A stretch of 64,000 bases of DNA from Maribacter litopenaei (GTDB lineage Bacteria; Bacteroidota; Bacteroidia; Flavobacteriales; Flavobacteriaceae): NCBI RefSeq assembly GCF_025244665.1, contig NZ_CP104205.1, positions 186,001 to 250,000 of the forward strand. Reading direction: 5' to 3'. The notes below the pieces were generated by a model. The model had not been told where the DNA came from, ran no database searches, and saw only the letters and a program-made list of their open reading frames with translations. Every line of letters begins with the position of its first letter. The first letter of the stretch is position 1. This document shows positions 50,103 through 59,215 of this stretch, piece after piece. Made by a program: the position numbers and the translations under genes.

Positions 50103-51298
50103 GCCTCTTTGGTAAAAATAAGGGTAGAACAATTACCTCCAAAACCAAAGGAATTGGAAAGGATCGTATGAATCTCCTTGTTTTTTAATTTTGTTTCCGG
50201 TACAAGGTTAAACTCGCTCATCGGAGTTTTAAAATTTAGGTTGGGGTAAATGACGTTGTTTTGGATTGATAATACGGAATAAATGGCTTCTACACCCGCT
50301 GCTACGGCCAACGTATGGCCAGTAAAGGGTTTGGTAGAACTAAATTCCGGTACGTTATCCTTAAAAACCCTTTGGAGGGCACGTCCCTCGGAAAGGTCGT
50401 TATTGGGTGTAGCCGTTCCGTGCGCATTGATATAATCCACTTCCTTTGGAGAAATTCCAGCCACTTTTAATGCTTTTTCCATAGCCAATACGGCACCATC
50501 CCCGTGTTCTGAAGAAGCAGTTTGGTGAAAGGCATCGTTGGCATTACCATAGCCTTTTACATATGCCAATACTTGCTTATTTTCTTTGGATACAATTGCA
50601 TCCGATTCCAATACCAAAAACGCCGCGGCTTCCCCTAGATTTAGTCCTTTTCGGTTTTCATCAAAAGGGGTGTTATAGGTATCGGATAAAATCATTAAGG
50701 TCTTAAAGCCATTGATGGTAAATTTCGAAAGGCTATCGGACCCACCAACAATAATGCGATCCAACTCACCACTTTTTATCATTCTAGCTCCTAACATGAT
50801 GGCATTTGCCGCAGAGGAACAAGCAGTACTAATAGTGGTTACAAAACTTTTGGATAGACCTATGGCATCGGCAATTTTTTGGGTAGAATCACCGGCGTGC
50901 AATCCATTGATATGGTTCCAATGGGCATTGTTTTCGTAAAAATCGTAGAAATATTGTTCGGATTTATCCATTCCGCCGACAGTAGTGCCGGATATCAGTC
51001 CAGTTCTGTATTCAGAGATATCTTGGATACCCGCTTGTTTCAACGCTTCCTTGGCAGCCATAATTCCCAATAGCGGAGTCCGTGAATGTGAATCAGAAGG
51101 AAAACCCAATAATTTCTCCAAGTCTTCATTGGTCAAGGGCACTTCCCCTACCATTATCTCATTTTCATGAACCGTTTTGATTTGCTTGATTTTGGAAACG
51201 CCGGTTTTACCTGAAATCAACGATGCGAAGTTCTCGGCTACATTGTTCCCAATGGCCGAAATCATGCCCATTCCAGTAATCGCAACTCCTTGGTTCAT
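50099..51298 (-). CDS. Beta-ketoacyl-ACP synthase II (ApeO-like)
   Basis: This is an intact 399-residue FabF-type ketosynthase with the full triad: Cys160 in STACSSAA, His293 in NAHGTATP and His328 in KPFTGHTLA. It extends the polyene or acyl chain by decarboxylative condensation of malonyl-ACP. It pairs with the Cys-less partner encoded directly downstream (4-base overlap). A 62-base gap with a hairpin separates it from the acyl carrier protein gene upstream. Confidence 0.92.
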   Translation of the reverse strand: MNQGVAITGMGMISAIGNNVAENFASLISGKTGVSKIKQIKTVHENEIMVGEVPLTNEDLEKLLGFPSDSHSRTPLLGIMAAKEALKQAGIQDISEYRTGLISGTTVGGMDKSEQYFYDFYENNAHWNHINGLHAGDSTQKIADAIGLSKSFVTTISTACSSAANAIMLGARMIKSGELDRIIVGGSDSLSKFTINGFKTLMILSDTYNTPFDENRKGLNLGEAAAFLVLESDAIVSKENKQVLAYVKGYGNANDAFHQTASSEHGDGAVLAMEKALKVAGISPKEVDYINAHGTATPNNDLSEGRALQRVFKDNVPEFSSTKPFTGHTLAVAAGVEAIYSVLSIQNNVIYPNLNFKTPMSEFNLVPETKLKNKEIHTILSNSFGFGGNCSTLIFTKEA

Positions 51299-51322
51299 TG
51301 AAAATATTTAGACAAACAGCAG

Positions 51323-51349
51323 ATTACACGTTTAAAATATATGTGTAAT
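51323..51349. other. Hairpin in the gap between ACP and ketosynthase genes
   Basis: ATTACAC (51323-51329) and GTGTAAT (51343-51349) form a perfect 7-bp inverted repeat with a 13-base loop. It occupies one of the few gaps in the pigment operon and may be a processing or stability element. No T-run follows. Confidence 0.45.
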
Positions 51350-51360
51350 AGGATATACGG

Positions 51361-51615
51361 TTATGCTTTGTGCGCACTTATATACGCAGCCATAGAATCT
51401 ATAGATTCAAAAATCTTGCGCCCCTCTTTTGGGTCGGCCAATTTAATTCCATAATCCTTATCCAACATTACGATAAGCTCCAAAGCATCAATAGAGTCGA
51501 GACCTAATCCATCTCCGAAAAGTGGGTCATTGTCCGCGATTTCATCGGCGGTAATATCCTCTAGGTTCAATTGCTCTATTATTTTTTCCTTTAATTCTTG
51601 TTTCAAATCACTCAT
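51361..51615 (-). CDS. Acyl carrier protein (first)
   Basis: This is an intact 84-residue carrier protein with the phosphopantetheine Ser in GLGLDSIDALELIV. The acidic helices are typical, though the loop GDGLGLDS differs from fatty-acid AcpP. It would carry the polyene intermediates for the neighbouring synthases. It overlaps the half-size ketosynthase-like gene by 8 bases. Confidence 0.92.
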   Translation of the reverse strand: MSDLKQELKEKIIEQLNLEDITADEIADNDPLFGDGLGLDSIDALELIVMLDKDYGIKLADPKEGRKIFESIDSMAAYISAHKA

Positions 51616-52219
51616 TGATCGTCTTGTATAATCGGTTTATTTCAGCATCGGAATGCACAAAAGTACCTTTCTTTGCTACAACATACAAAAATGCATTATA
51701 TTTTCCATTATCCACATCTACCCAGCCACATATTACTTTTTCAGCCTTTTTTTCGTCTAATAGTTGGGTCGTATACGGGCTTAGGGTTTCAGGGAAAAAT
51801 TCCTCAGTAATAAAGAAGCAATTTTCAGAGTATATCTTGTGCTTAATGCTAATCTCGCCCATTAGTATGTTCGCCAAGGTATACACAAATACAGCTGGGC
51901 TTGGATAGTATTGAGTAGGGTCCTTTATAGAATCCTGATATCCTCTGTCCGTATCCAAGCTGGACGCTCTGTTTGAGAAGACCATGGCCATATTTTTTTC
52001 CGACTCCTCCTTCAATAAAACCTCCGCGGCGCGAACTCCCAATTTGCTAAGGTTATCCATCTTAAAGAACTTGGGGTAGTCAACAATCAGGTTTTTATAG
52101 GCCGCTTTCATCACCGATTTAAAATCGGTTTCCAAGGTCTTAAAAATGGCTTCGCCATTGACATAAACAGTACCATTTTTAACATGGCTAAAGGATTCTA
52201 TGTAATAGGTATTACTCAA
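51608..52219 (-). CDS. Half-size ketosynthase-like protein
   Basis: This is an intact 203-residue protein resembling the N-terminal half of a ketosynthase (VFSNRASSLDTDRGY, SPAVFVYTLANILMGE, then a Cys in YSENCFFI), with no C-terminal His motifs. Small ketosynthase-like proteins of this type occur in aryl-polyene clusters and are not catalytically complete. It may be a structural partner of a ketosynthase. It sits between the carrier protein and the methyltransferase with minimal gaps. Confidence 0.8.
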   Translation of the reverse strand: MSNTYYIESFSHVKNGTVYVNGEAIFKTLETDFKSVMKAAYKNLIVDYPKFFKMDNLSKLGVRAAEVLLKEESEKNMAMVFSNRASSLDTDRGYQDSIKDPTQYYPSPAVFVYTLANILMGEISIKHKIYSENCFFITEEFFPETLSPYTTQLLDEKKAEKVICGWVDVDNGKYNAFLYVVAKKGTFVHSDAEINRLYKTINE

Positions 52220-52223
52220 AAAA

Positions 52224-53284
52224 CTATTTCTTTTTACAAACGAACAAGGTGTGGAAATCCCCTAGACTTATATCATCTTTTACTGTTAGACCGGCCTCGT
52301 CCACAAGTTCCTGTAAATCGGTTGCTTTGTACATCTTGCTATTCCCGTTGGCCGGAGCGGTAAAATATAAAGAGGTAGCCTCAAGTGTGAACTTAGCGTT
52401 GTCAAAATTTTGCCGATCCGTATAGGTCTCAATAATAATTAATTCCGTTTTGGAATCCATGGCATTCGCTGCCGTTTTTAGAATCTTCAGGATTTCTTCC
52501 TTGGAAAAGCAATCCAAAAACTGGCTCATCCATATGGTATCTGCACCGTTGGGAATTGTGGGGTTTTCAGAAAGCCAATCTATTTCGGTTCCTTTAACCC
52601 TATCTCCAAAACCTTTTTCCGAGGTGTTTTTTAAGGCCACTTTCAATTGTCCCGGCAAATCAAAAATGTGCACGTGGATATCCTCATTGTAGGAACAACA
52701 TTGAATAGCAAATTTTCCCGTATTTCCTCCAATGTCGAACAATAATTTGGGCTCATGTCTAAAAACGATTTTTAAGGCTTCCTCGAAAATGCCATCCGAA
52801 TAGAAATGGTCAAAATCGAACCAAGACTTCGGATTTCCGGTTTTAATTGGGATAGACCTTCATAAATAGTGGGCCAATCGCCCAGTTCCTTTAAACCGGC
52901 CGGTTTGCCTTCGCGAATGGCTTCCTCCAAATGATATAGTCCCTGGTAACAGACATCTTGGGTGAAATTCATATTCACCTGCGTCATGGGATTGTAATTT
53001 AAAAAATACCCTATTTTGGTCAGCTCATACCTTTCGCGTTCATCTATGGATACAATATCGGAGCTTTCGGCCATTTCCAAAAGCACGCCAAGGCCATATT
53101 CACTGATGGATAGTGTCTCGGCTATTTCCTCCAAAGTGACCCCTCCTTTGGCTACATTCTTGAAAATGAAGTCAAAAACCCCTAGGTTCTTAAGAGAAAC
53201 GGTTGTCTGAAATACAAAGGGTGCAAAAGCTATCTTTTGTGCTTCTTGAAGTGCGTCGATAGCCTTGATATACTTTTTTGGCAT
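52224..53284 (-). CDS. SAM-dependent O-methyltransferase (one frameshift)
   Basis: Repaired, this is about 354 residues. An N-terminal helical dimerisation domain with a winged-helix-like segment (LGVFDFIFKNVAKGG, TLSISEYGLGVLLEM) precedes a Rossmann-type SAM domain (LLFDIGGNTGKFAIQC, GADTIWMSQFLDCFS). This matches small-molecule O-methyltransferases such as those acting on phenols. The lesion is one A missing near 52828. In flexirubins the aromatic ring can be methylated or chlorinated, so it probably modifies the aryl head group. Confidence 0.85.
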
Positions 53285-53343
53285 TTCTTTAATTCAAAGA
53301 TTGAAAGTGGCGAATTTAATATCCCACGTATTAATAACAAAGT

Positions 53344-54487
53344 TTAGACCTTTTTAAAGATAACGGCTGTATTGGAACCTCCAAACCCCGATGCGGTTTT
53401 TAAAAACGCGCCAAGTTCCGTTTTAGATGTTTTGGTAATAATGTTCATTGGTCTCGATACCCCCAACTCTTTAAACCCCAGTGAGGCGAAAAGCGTATTT
53501 CGATGTAGGGAATGCATACCTATAATGGCTTCCAATAGGCCGGATGCACCTAGGGTATGCCCAAAATAACTTTTTAGACTGTTCACGGGTGTTTTGGAGA
53601 GTCCGGCCCTTTCAAAGGCAATAGATTCCATTTCGTCATTGAACATTGTCGCCGTGCCATGTCCGAGAAATATAGTCTATGTCCTCTTTTTTTAAGCCCG
53701 ATTGTTCAAGGGCGTTCTCTATACATCTAAATAAGCCTTCACCGGTGCGGGATGGACCGAAATATGATTGGCATCGTTGCAAGATGCCTCACCTATAATT
53801 TGAACCGATTCATGTGTCAATTCGCCAGGGTTATTTGTTACCAAAACACTCGCTGCTACTTCACCTATATTGATGCCGGTCCGCGAATTACAGTACGGTC
53901 TGCAAGGTTCCAAGCTCAATGCTTGAAAAGCATTAAACCCCGAAAGTATAAATTGCGTTACCATGTCCCCGGCTACCACAAAAACACGGTCATATTTACC
54001 TTGTCTAATCAGTCTTTTGGCCACTGCTATTGCCAAAATGCCGGATACACAGGCATTTGATACGATTATAGGATTGTCCTTAAAACCAAAGAATTTTTGT
54101 AAATGGTTCCCTAACTCTGCAAGATAGGCCCTAGATTCTAGAAAATTGCTATCCTCCTCCAAAACGTCAATGTTTCCCTTGGTAGTAGAAATTACTAGAC
54201 CGGTGCGGTCATCCAGGGGTAGGTTTGATTTGGATATGGTATCCGATAGGGAAACCAACATCATTTTTTCCAAACGGGTATGCTCGTATTTGGCTTGAAG
54301 CTGTTCGTATCTTTTGTGCAGCTCCCCTTGATCGATTCTCGGATGAGCAAAAGGGAATATGCAAGACCTTAGTATCTTCATAAACTGATAACCCGCACTT
54401 TCCCTGTTCTATGTTATCGATTACCGAGACGCTATCAAAACCTAAAGATGAAACGATGTTGTTATGTGATAGGTAGACTTTATCCAT
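53344..54487 (-). CDS. Beta-ketoacyl synthase (ApeR-like; at least two frameshifts)
   Basis: Repaired, this is about 380 residues. The reading frame is in three pieces: start at 54487 (MDKVYLSHNNIVSSLG), centre with Cys in VSNACVSGILA, and end with His in YFGHTLGASG. The middle His motif (HGTAT) is present near 53650-53660 on the minus strand. The breaks are near 54340 and 53690-53740. It is a FabF-type ketosynthase with Cys retained, the third in the cluster. Its start overlaps the thioesterase end by 8 bases. Confidence 0.8.
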
Positions 54488-54915
54488 CCAACAATCCTAC
54501 TTTTTTCTTCCAATCCTTAAAAAACTCGGGATAACCAAAGATAGTTCTCCTTGTAGTTCCACAAAAACCTGTACGGTTTCCCCTGTACACACGACTTTTC
54601 CTTCGGATTCATGATTTCATACTTGAAGATCATTTTGGCAGCGGCAGAATCCACATACGTCGTCTTAATTTCTGCAACATCGCCATATTTTAAAGGCAAT
54701 TTGTGCTCACAGGTCGATTTTACAATGGGTGAGGAAAAATTATGTTTTTTCTGATCTAGGTAGGAAATACCGTGGTGCCTTCCAAAGGCCTCCCGACCAT
54801 CCTCAAAATATTGGATATAGTTGCCGTGCCATACAATTCCCAAAGGGTCGGTTTCCGTAAAACGAACACGGACTTTACTGGTGAAACTTATTTCTTTGGA
54901 AGTGCTAGACGGCAT
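54480..54915 (-). CDS. Acyl-ACP/CoA thioesterase, hotdog fold (two frameshifts)
   Basis: Repaired, this is about 145 residues of the 4-hydroxybenzoyl-CoA thioesterase (YbgC/FadM) group, with the catalytic Asp in TETDPLGIVWHGNY. Lesions are one base missing in CAGGGGAAACC (near 54575) and one C missing near 54520. The corrected end (VGLLDG) lies at 54480 and overlaps the ketosynthase start. It may release aryl-polyene or fatty acyl chains from carrier proteins. Confidence 0.85.
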
Positions 54916-56170
54916 TTTTTCTTTCGTTATAAATAATGGCTACCATTGTTGTCGCTATAAAAAATAGAAATAATGCTGAAATTTCGGGGAGTATTTCACC
55001 AATTCCTACATTTCTCAAAAATACGTCATAAAAGGCATTTAATCCCCAATTCATTGGAGATAGCTTGGAAATGGTCTGCATAAAATGTGGCATGGCAAAA
55101 ACCGGTACCCAAACTCCACCAATAGCTGCAAGTATCACTACGAAGGTAGCTCCAAATGGAGCGGATTGCTCTTGGGATTTTGCTATGGTACCCAGTAAAA
55201 GACCGAGACCAACGGCCGCTAAACCTGCGAAAAATGCCACTGTCAAAAGTAATGGAATTCTCCCGGCAACCTCCAATTCGGAAGTCCCATAAGAGGAAAA
55301 AGATAGATGCCCATTAACAACATTAGCACAAATTGAATAAGGGATACCACTAGAAAGACAACAGCCTTTCCACCTAAAACAGTTGTATAGGGGATAGGTT
55401 GTGTCCGTAATCGAATAAAGGTTCCCTGATTTTTTTCGTTTACCATATTAATGGAAAGGGGTAAAATGATAAAAAAAATAGCGAACAACGTCCATGCAGG
55501 AATATTGTGCTGGGTAGAATTGGGAATGCCTTCTTTTTTATCGGCATTTGGGACTATTTCAGTAAAGGAAATGAAGCTTTCCGTATCAAAAATGGAACTA
55601 TTTTCATCCTCGCCCAATTCCTCTTGAAAGGCCCTATAAATAGACTGGCTTTCGATTTGGGAAATCATTTTATCTATATTATTTCGAACCGAATTTTTGA
55701 ATGATTGTTGGGTAGCTGGATCAAAATAAAGCCTGATTTCCTTTTTCTCGATTTTGGCCAGCGATATTTCTTCCTCTTGTTCAACCCCGAATTCTGCTAA
55801 AATTCCGAGATACATTTTGATCAATCTTTCGTTTTAAGTCCTTCGTCAAGTTTTTAGGTAAAATGATGGCCAGTTGATAATCACCTTTTTGCACTAGGTC
55901 TTGGGCATTTGTCTCGCTATCCTCTTTTATGATTTCAAAAAGACTGGATTCCTGAAGGTTCCTGTTTACTTGATCGGATACGGTGCCTTGGTCCAAATCG
56001 ACCAAGAGAATTGGTATTTTGTTTTCCTGAATGGTCTTGAACGTATTGTCCTGAATAAGTGTTATGGTAATCACCAAAAGTAAGGGCATTAGAAACAAAA
56101 CGGCCAGGCCCCCTAGGTCTCTAGTGAGCAACCAAAACTCTTTTTTTGCCGATACCCAAAGCTTATGCAT
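54905..56170 (-). CDS. ABC-2 type exporter permease (two frameshifts)
   Basis: Repaired, this is about 421 residues from Met at 56170. It has a leading membrane helix (LAVLFLMPLLLVITIT), a large extracytoplasmic domain (residues ~50-180) and five C-terminal helices (WTLFAIFFIILPLSINMV, VVILAAIGGVWVPVF), the MacB/YhiH-like ABC-2 layout. The frame breaks near 55800 and near 55260. It pairs with the ATPase encoded upstream (8-base overlap). It probably exports a pigment or lipid component. Confidence 0.85.
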
Positions 56171-56906
56171 AGTCTCTAAGTGCTTTTCCGGTTTTGGCAA
56201 GAAAAACTTCCTCCGGATGTTCCGCGCCCTGTTCATTTTGAATTAGCTCCTTGGGAGTACCCAAACATACAAGCTGCCCGTGGTCTATGATTCCTACTCG
56301 TGTACAAAATGTTTCGGCTTCGTTCAAGTGATGCGAGGTGTAAACTATGGTAGTTCCACTGGTATTCAACTCTTTTAAAAAATCGATAATGACCGTTTTG
56401 GATTGAACGTCCACCCCAACTGTTGGCTCGTCTAAAAATAGTACTTTGGGTTGATGAAGTATACTGGCAATGAGGTTTACCCTGCGTTTCATTCCCCCTG
56501 AAAAGGCCTTTATTTTCTTATGGGCAAATTTTTCGAGCCCAAGTCTTATGAGGTGCTCTTCAATGGAGTTCTTGAAAAGCGTTCCCTTTAATCCGAACAT
56601 ACTACCAAAATAATAGAGGTTTTCGTAAGCGGTTAGACTGGGGTAAAGGGCATATTCCTGTGGTACAATGCCAATCAATTTTTTTAATTCCTTTTTATTT
56701 GATGTGTAATCGAGACCATCTATTTTGAAAGAACCGGAAGTAGGTTTGATCAAACCGCTGAGCATGGAAATAAGCGTGGTTTTTCCGGCTCCATTGGATC
56801 CTAAAAGTCCAAATATTTCACCATGGTCAATGTTGAGGTCCAGCCCGGAAAGGGAAAAATGTTCAGCCTCCTTATATTTTTTAGAAAGTTGGTCAATTTG
56901 GATCAT
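56163..56906 (-). CDS. ABC transporter ATP-binding protein
   Basis: This is an intact 247-residue ABC ATPase. Walker A is GSNGAGKTT, the signature is FSGGMKRRV and Walker B is LFLDEPTVGVD. It belongs to the ABC-2 exporter class and overlaps the permease gene by 8 bases. The pair is typical of flexirubin-type clusters and likely drives export of a pathway product. Confidence 0.92.
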   Translation of the reverse strand: MIQIDQLSKKYKEAEHFSLSGLDLNIDHGEIFGLLGSNGAGKTTLISMLSGLIKPTSGSFKIDGLDYTSNKKELKKLIGIVPQEYALYPSLTAYENLYYFGSMFGLKGTLFKNSIEEHLIRLGLEKFAHKKIKAFSGGMKRRVNLIASILHQPKVLFLDEPTVGVDVQSKTVIIDFLKELNTSGTTIVYTSHHLNEAETFCTRVGIIDHGQLVCLGTPKELIQNEQGAEHPEEVFLAKTGKALRDYA

Positions 56907-56919
56907 GGCGTAACCGGTC

Positions 56920-57926
56920 TTAGACCGCTTTTTTCAATTTTTTGAAGAATTGCTCTTCCCTGTCGGCCAGTGCTTCCAACTGAATGGCCACATCTTCATA
57001 ACCACGGCTTTCCGAATTTCTGTTTTTGTAGATGCGCGAAGCATCTACCGCAAAGTCGCGCCAGGCATCGCCAATGGAGGTCATTTCCTTGGAAAGCGCC
57101 ATGAGTTGAGGGTTATTCAAAATTGAACTGGCCTCTTGTAAAAATGCGGCATAAATGTATCTAAAACCTCCCCCACCAGTACCTATTTCCTCCTGCATAC
57201 GAACGATCTGACCCGGATAATGGTTTGCTTTTTTTGGGCCAAGTTTTTTGGGCCATTTCCGAATGTTTTTAGCTACCCAGCGCATGGCCTTTACCCCAAC
57301 AATGGGAACAGGAGCGGTCATGTCCCTAGCCGTTTGTTTGATGCCTTTTACTATGGCCGATTCCAAGGCTAGTCTCTCAGGAAAGGAAATAGGGTAGTAC
57401 ATATGTCCTTTAGGGGCAAAGGCACCTTTGGCAAATCGTACTTTTTCCAGTTCCTTTTCGGTTAGGCTGGTAACCTCTTCCATTACGGGGTCGCTGATTA
57501 AGTAACGATCTCCCTGTTTTCCATAGACCACCATGTTGTGGGCGTTGAAATGGAAGCGGTATTCATCCGGGAAATATACTAGATTATAAACCCCTACTTG
57601 TAGTCCAACTGGATTGTTCTTGGCCAAGTTTTGGTCCAGTCGTTCCTTGGCAACCTTGGGATTTTTAAATTTTTCCCGCTTCATTTTAATACCGATCCGC
57701 TTTGCGAATTTATTGAAGATGAATCCCGGCATAGATCGGTAGGTGAATACTGGGGCGTAGTTAACCTTCAAAAAAGGAAGGTAACTGAATAATAAACCGA
57801 GCCAATGCCAAACACCATGGGCTCACTTATGTGAAAGCCATTGTGTTTCATGAGATTTGATACAACCCCATTTTCGCAATGTGCCGACTGATTATGTGTA
57901 AAGTCTATTTTAAGATTTTCCGTCAT
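56920..57926 (-). CDS. BtrH N-terminal-domain protein (one frameshift)
   Basis: Repaired, this is about 335 residues from Met at 57926. The N-terminus carries the BtrH pattern: HNQSAHCENGVVSNL with His and Cys, then SEPMVFGIGSGLLF. This papain-like or Ntn-type fold acts in butirosin biosynthesis to transfer an acyl chain from a carrier protein to an amine. The lesion is one base missing near 57790 (TCGGTTTATT for TCGGGTTTATT). It may acylate the pigment or a linked amine. Its start overlaps the small ORF downstream end by 17 bases. Confidence 0.82.
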
Positions 57927-58318
57927 CAATAGATTTCAATTGTTCGATACTGATATCGAAGACATCAGCATATTTTTGTAATGTTTTTTGGTTCAATTTT
58001 TTGAATACGGATGGCTTAAAGTGTCTTTTTACGCGCCATTGCCAAAGGCCCACATAGCTTGCGGAACGGGCAGATCCATTTTATGGACTTCCATGTAATA
58101 TTCAATTGGGCTAGTTTCATTATTCAACACCTTTTTTTTGCATGGGAGATTCTTTCCTCTATTTCCATGATGGCATTGTCCAAGGCAATTGTTTTGGGAT
58201 CCCAGCCAGTACTAAGTGAAGTTGTGTACTTGCCATCGTCATCAACTGCGTATACCATTTCCCGTATGTTGGCAGAGCCAAGATTGCTCTTGTCCTGCGG
58301 TACATCTTCTTTCTTCAT
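57910..58318 (-). CDS. Hypothetical protein of the pigment cluster (frameshifted)
   Basis: Repaired, this is about 136 residues. The beginning (MKKEDVPQDKSNLGSANI) and middle (YTTSLSTGWDPKTIALDNAI) are readable, then the frame continues through EYYMEVHKMDLPV and WRVKRHFKPSVFKKLNQKT after lesions near 58133 (A-run) and 58070. I recognise no domain. It is gapless between the hotdog gene and the BtrH-like gene, so it is part of the operon. It may be an adapter or tailoring helper. Confidence 0.6.
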
Positions 58319-58319
58319 A

Positions 58320-58775
58320 CTATACTTCTTGAATCAAACAGTTTAAAGTACAATCTACAATTAAATCGTCATTTCTAAAAGTATTGGAGCTCATCGTGCA
58401 GATACTGACTCCGTTAAGGTCATAGCGTGACAATAGTTTTGCCTTGGTCACTAGCACCTCATTCACTTTGGGCAATTCAAAAATTTCCACTTTTTTTATG
58501 GCACTTATATATCCAATGAGGTTATTGCTGGTACCTTCAAAATCCTTTTCGTCGTAAAAACTTTGTCCTACGATGGCAGAACAGGTTTGGGCAGCATTCT
58601 CTATAAGTCCGGATTCGGTAAAAAATCCATTTTCCAAAAAAAGACAGTTAGGATGAATATTGAACTCTGTTATTACGGAAGTACTGTCCACAAAGGGCAT
58701 ATTACTTACTAATAACATAGGAGGTCTGTGGGGCAAGAATTTTCTAATGTCTATTTTTTGCCCATCCCTTTCCAT
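58320..58775 (-). CDS. Hotdog-fold dehydratase, ApeP/FabA-like (first)
   Basis: This is an intact 151-residue hotdog protein with LPHRPPMLLVSN at the start, TESGLIENAAQTCSAI in the centre helix and IGYISAIKKVEIFELP at the end. The His of the usual HxxxP-G dehydratase loop is replaced by a different loop; the Glu of the central helix is kept. It is a 3-hydroxyacyl-ACP dehydratase-type protein for aryl-polyene chain extension. It sits 5 bases before the second hotdog gene. Confidence 0.8.
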   Translation of the reverse strand: MERDGQKIDIRKFLPHRPPMLLVSNMPFVDSTSVITEFNIHPNCLFLENGFFTESGLIENAAQTCSAIVGQSFYDEKDFEGTSNNLIGYISAIKKVEIFELPKVNEVLVTKAKLLSRYDLNGVSICTMSSNTFRNDDLIVDCTLNCLIQEV

Positions 58776-58780
58776 AAGGC

Positions 58781-59215
58781 TTATGCTAAAGCGGTTTTAA
58801 TTTCACTGGTGGCGATCAACGTTTCCCCACATTCTATTTTTGCCTCCACCAATGTAACCCCCATGATATCATGTAAAATGGTAACTGTCGTTGTCAATTC
58901 CGAGCCCAATTTGGGAAGTTCAAAAATTTCCGCTTTTTTAATGGCGCCAATATAGCCTACCGGAGCGGGCTCATTCTTTAAATAATAGGTATAACCCTTG
59001 TGCATGGCTACCGTTTGTGCCATGTTTTCTATAAGTCCCGGCTCTAAAAAGAGGTTATTGGTACAGAAAATATTTTCTTCCTTTACGGTTAATCCCGAAA
59101 CAATTTTATTTTCCGAAAAATGGTGCAATTTGTCCACCATTACAAAGGGTTCTTTTTGCGGTATAAGTTCAGTGACAAATTCCTTATTTGTAATGGGAGG
59201 ATGTAACCGACTCAT
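58781..59215 (-). CDS. Hotdog-fold dehydratase, ApeI-like (second)
   Basis: This is an intact 144-residue hotdog protein, similar in plan to its neighbour (LIPQKEPFVMVDKLHHF, LEPGLIENMAQTVAMH, VGYIGAIKKAEIFELP) but clearly diverged. The paired dehydratases probably form a heterodimer for polyene double-bond formation, as in aryl-polyene systems. It abuts the DarB gene, which stops at 59216. Confidence 0.8.
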   Translation of the reverse strand: MSRLHPPITNKEFVTELIPQKEPFVMVDKLHHFSENKIVSGLTVKEENIFCTNNLFLEPGLIENMAQTVAMHKGYTYYLKNEPAPVGYIGAIKKAEIFELPKLGSELTTTVTILHDIMGVTLVEAKIECGETLIATSEIKTALA

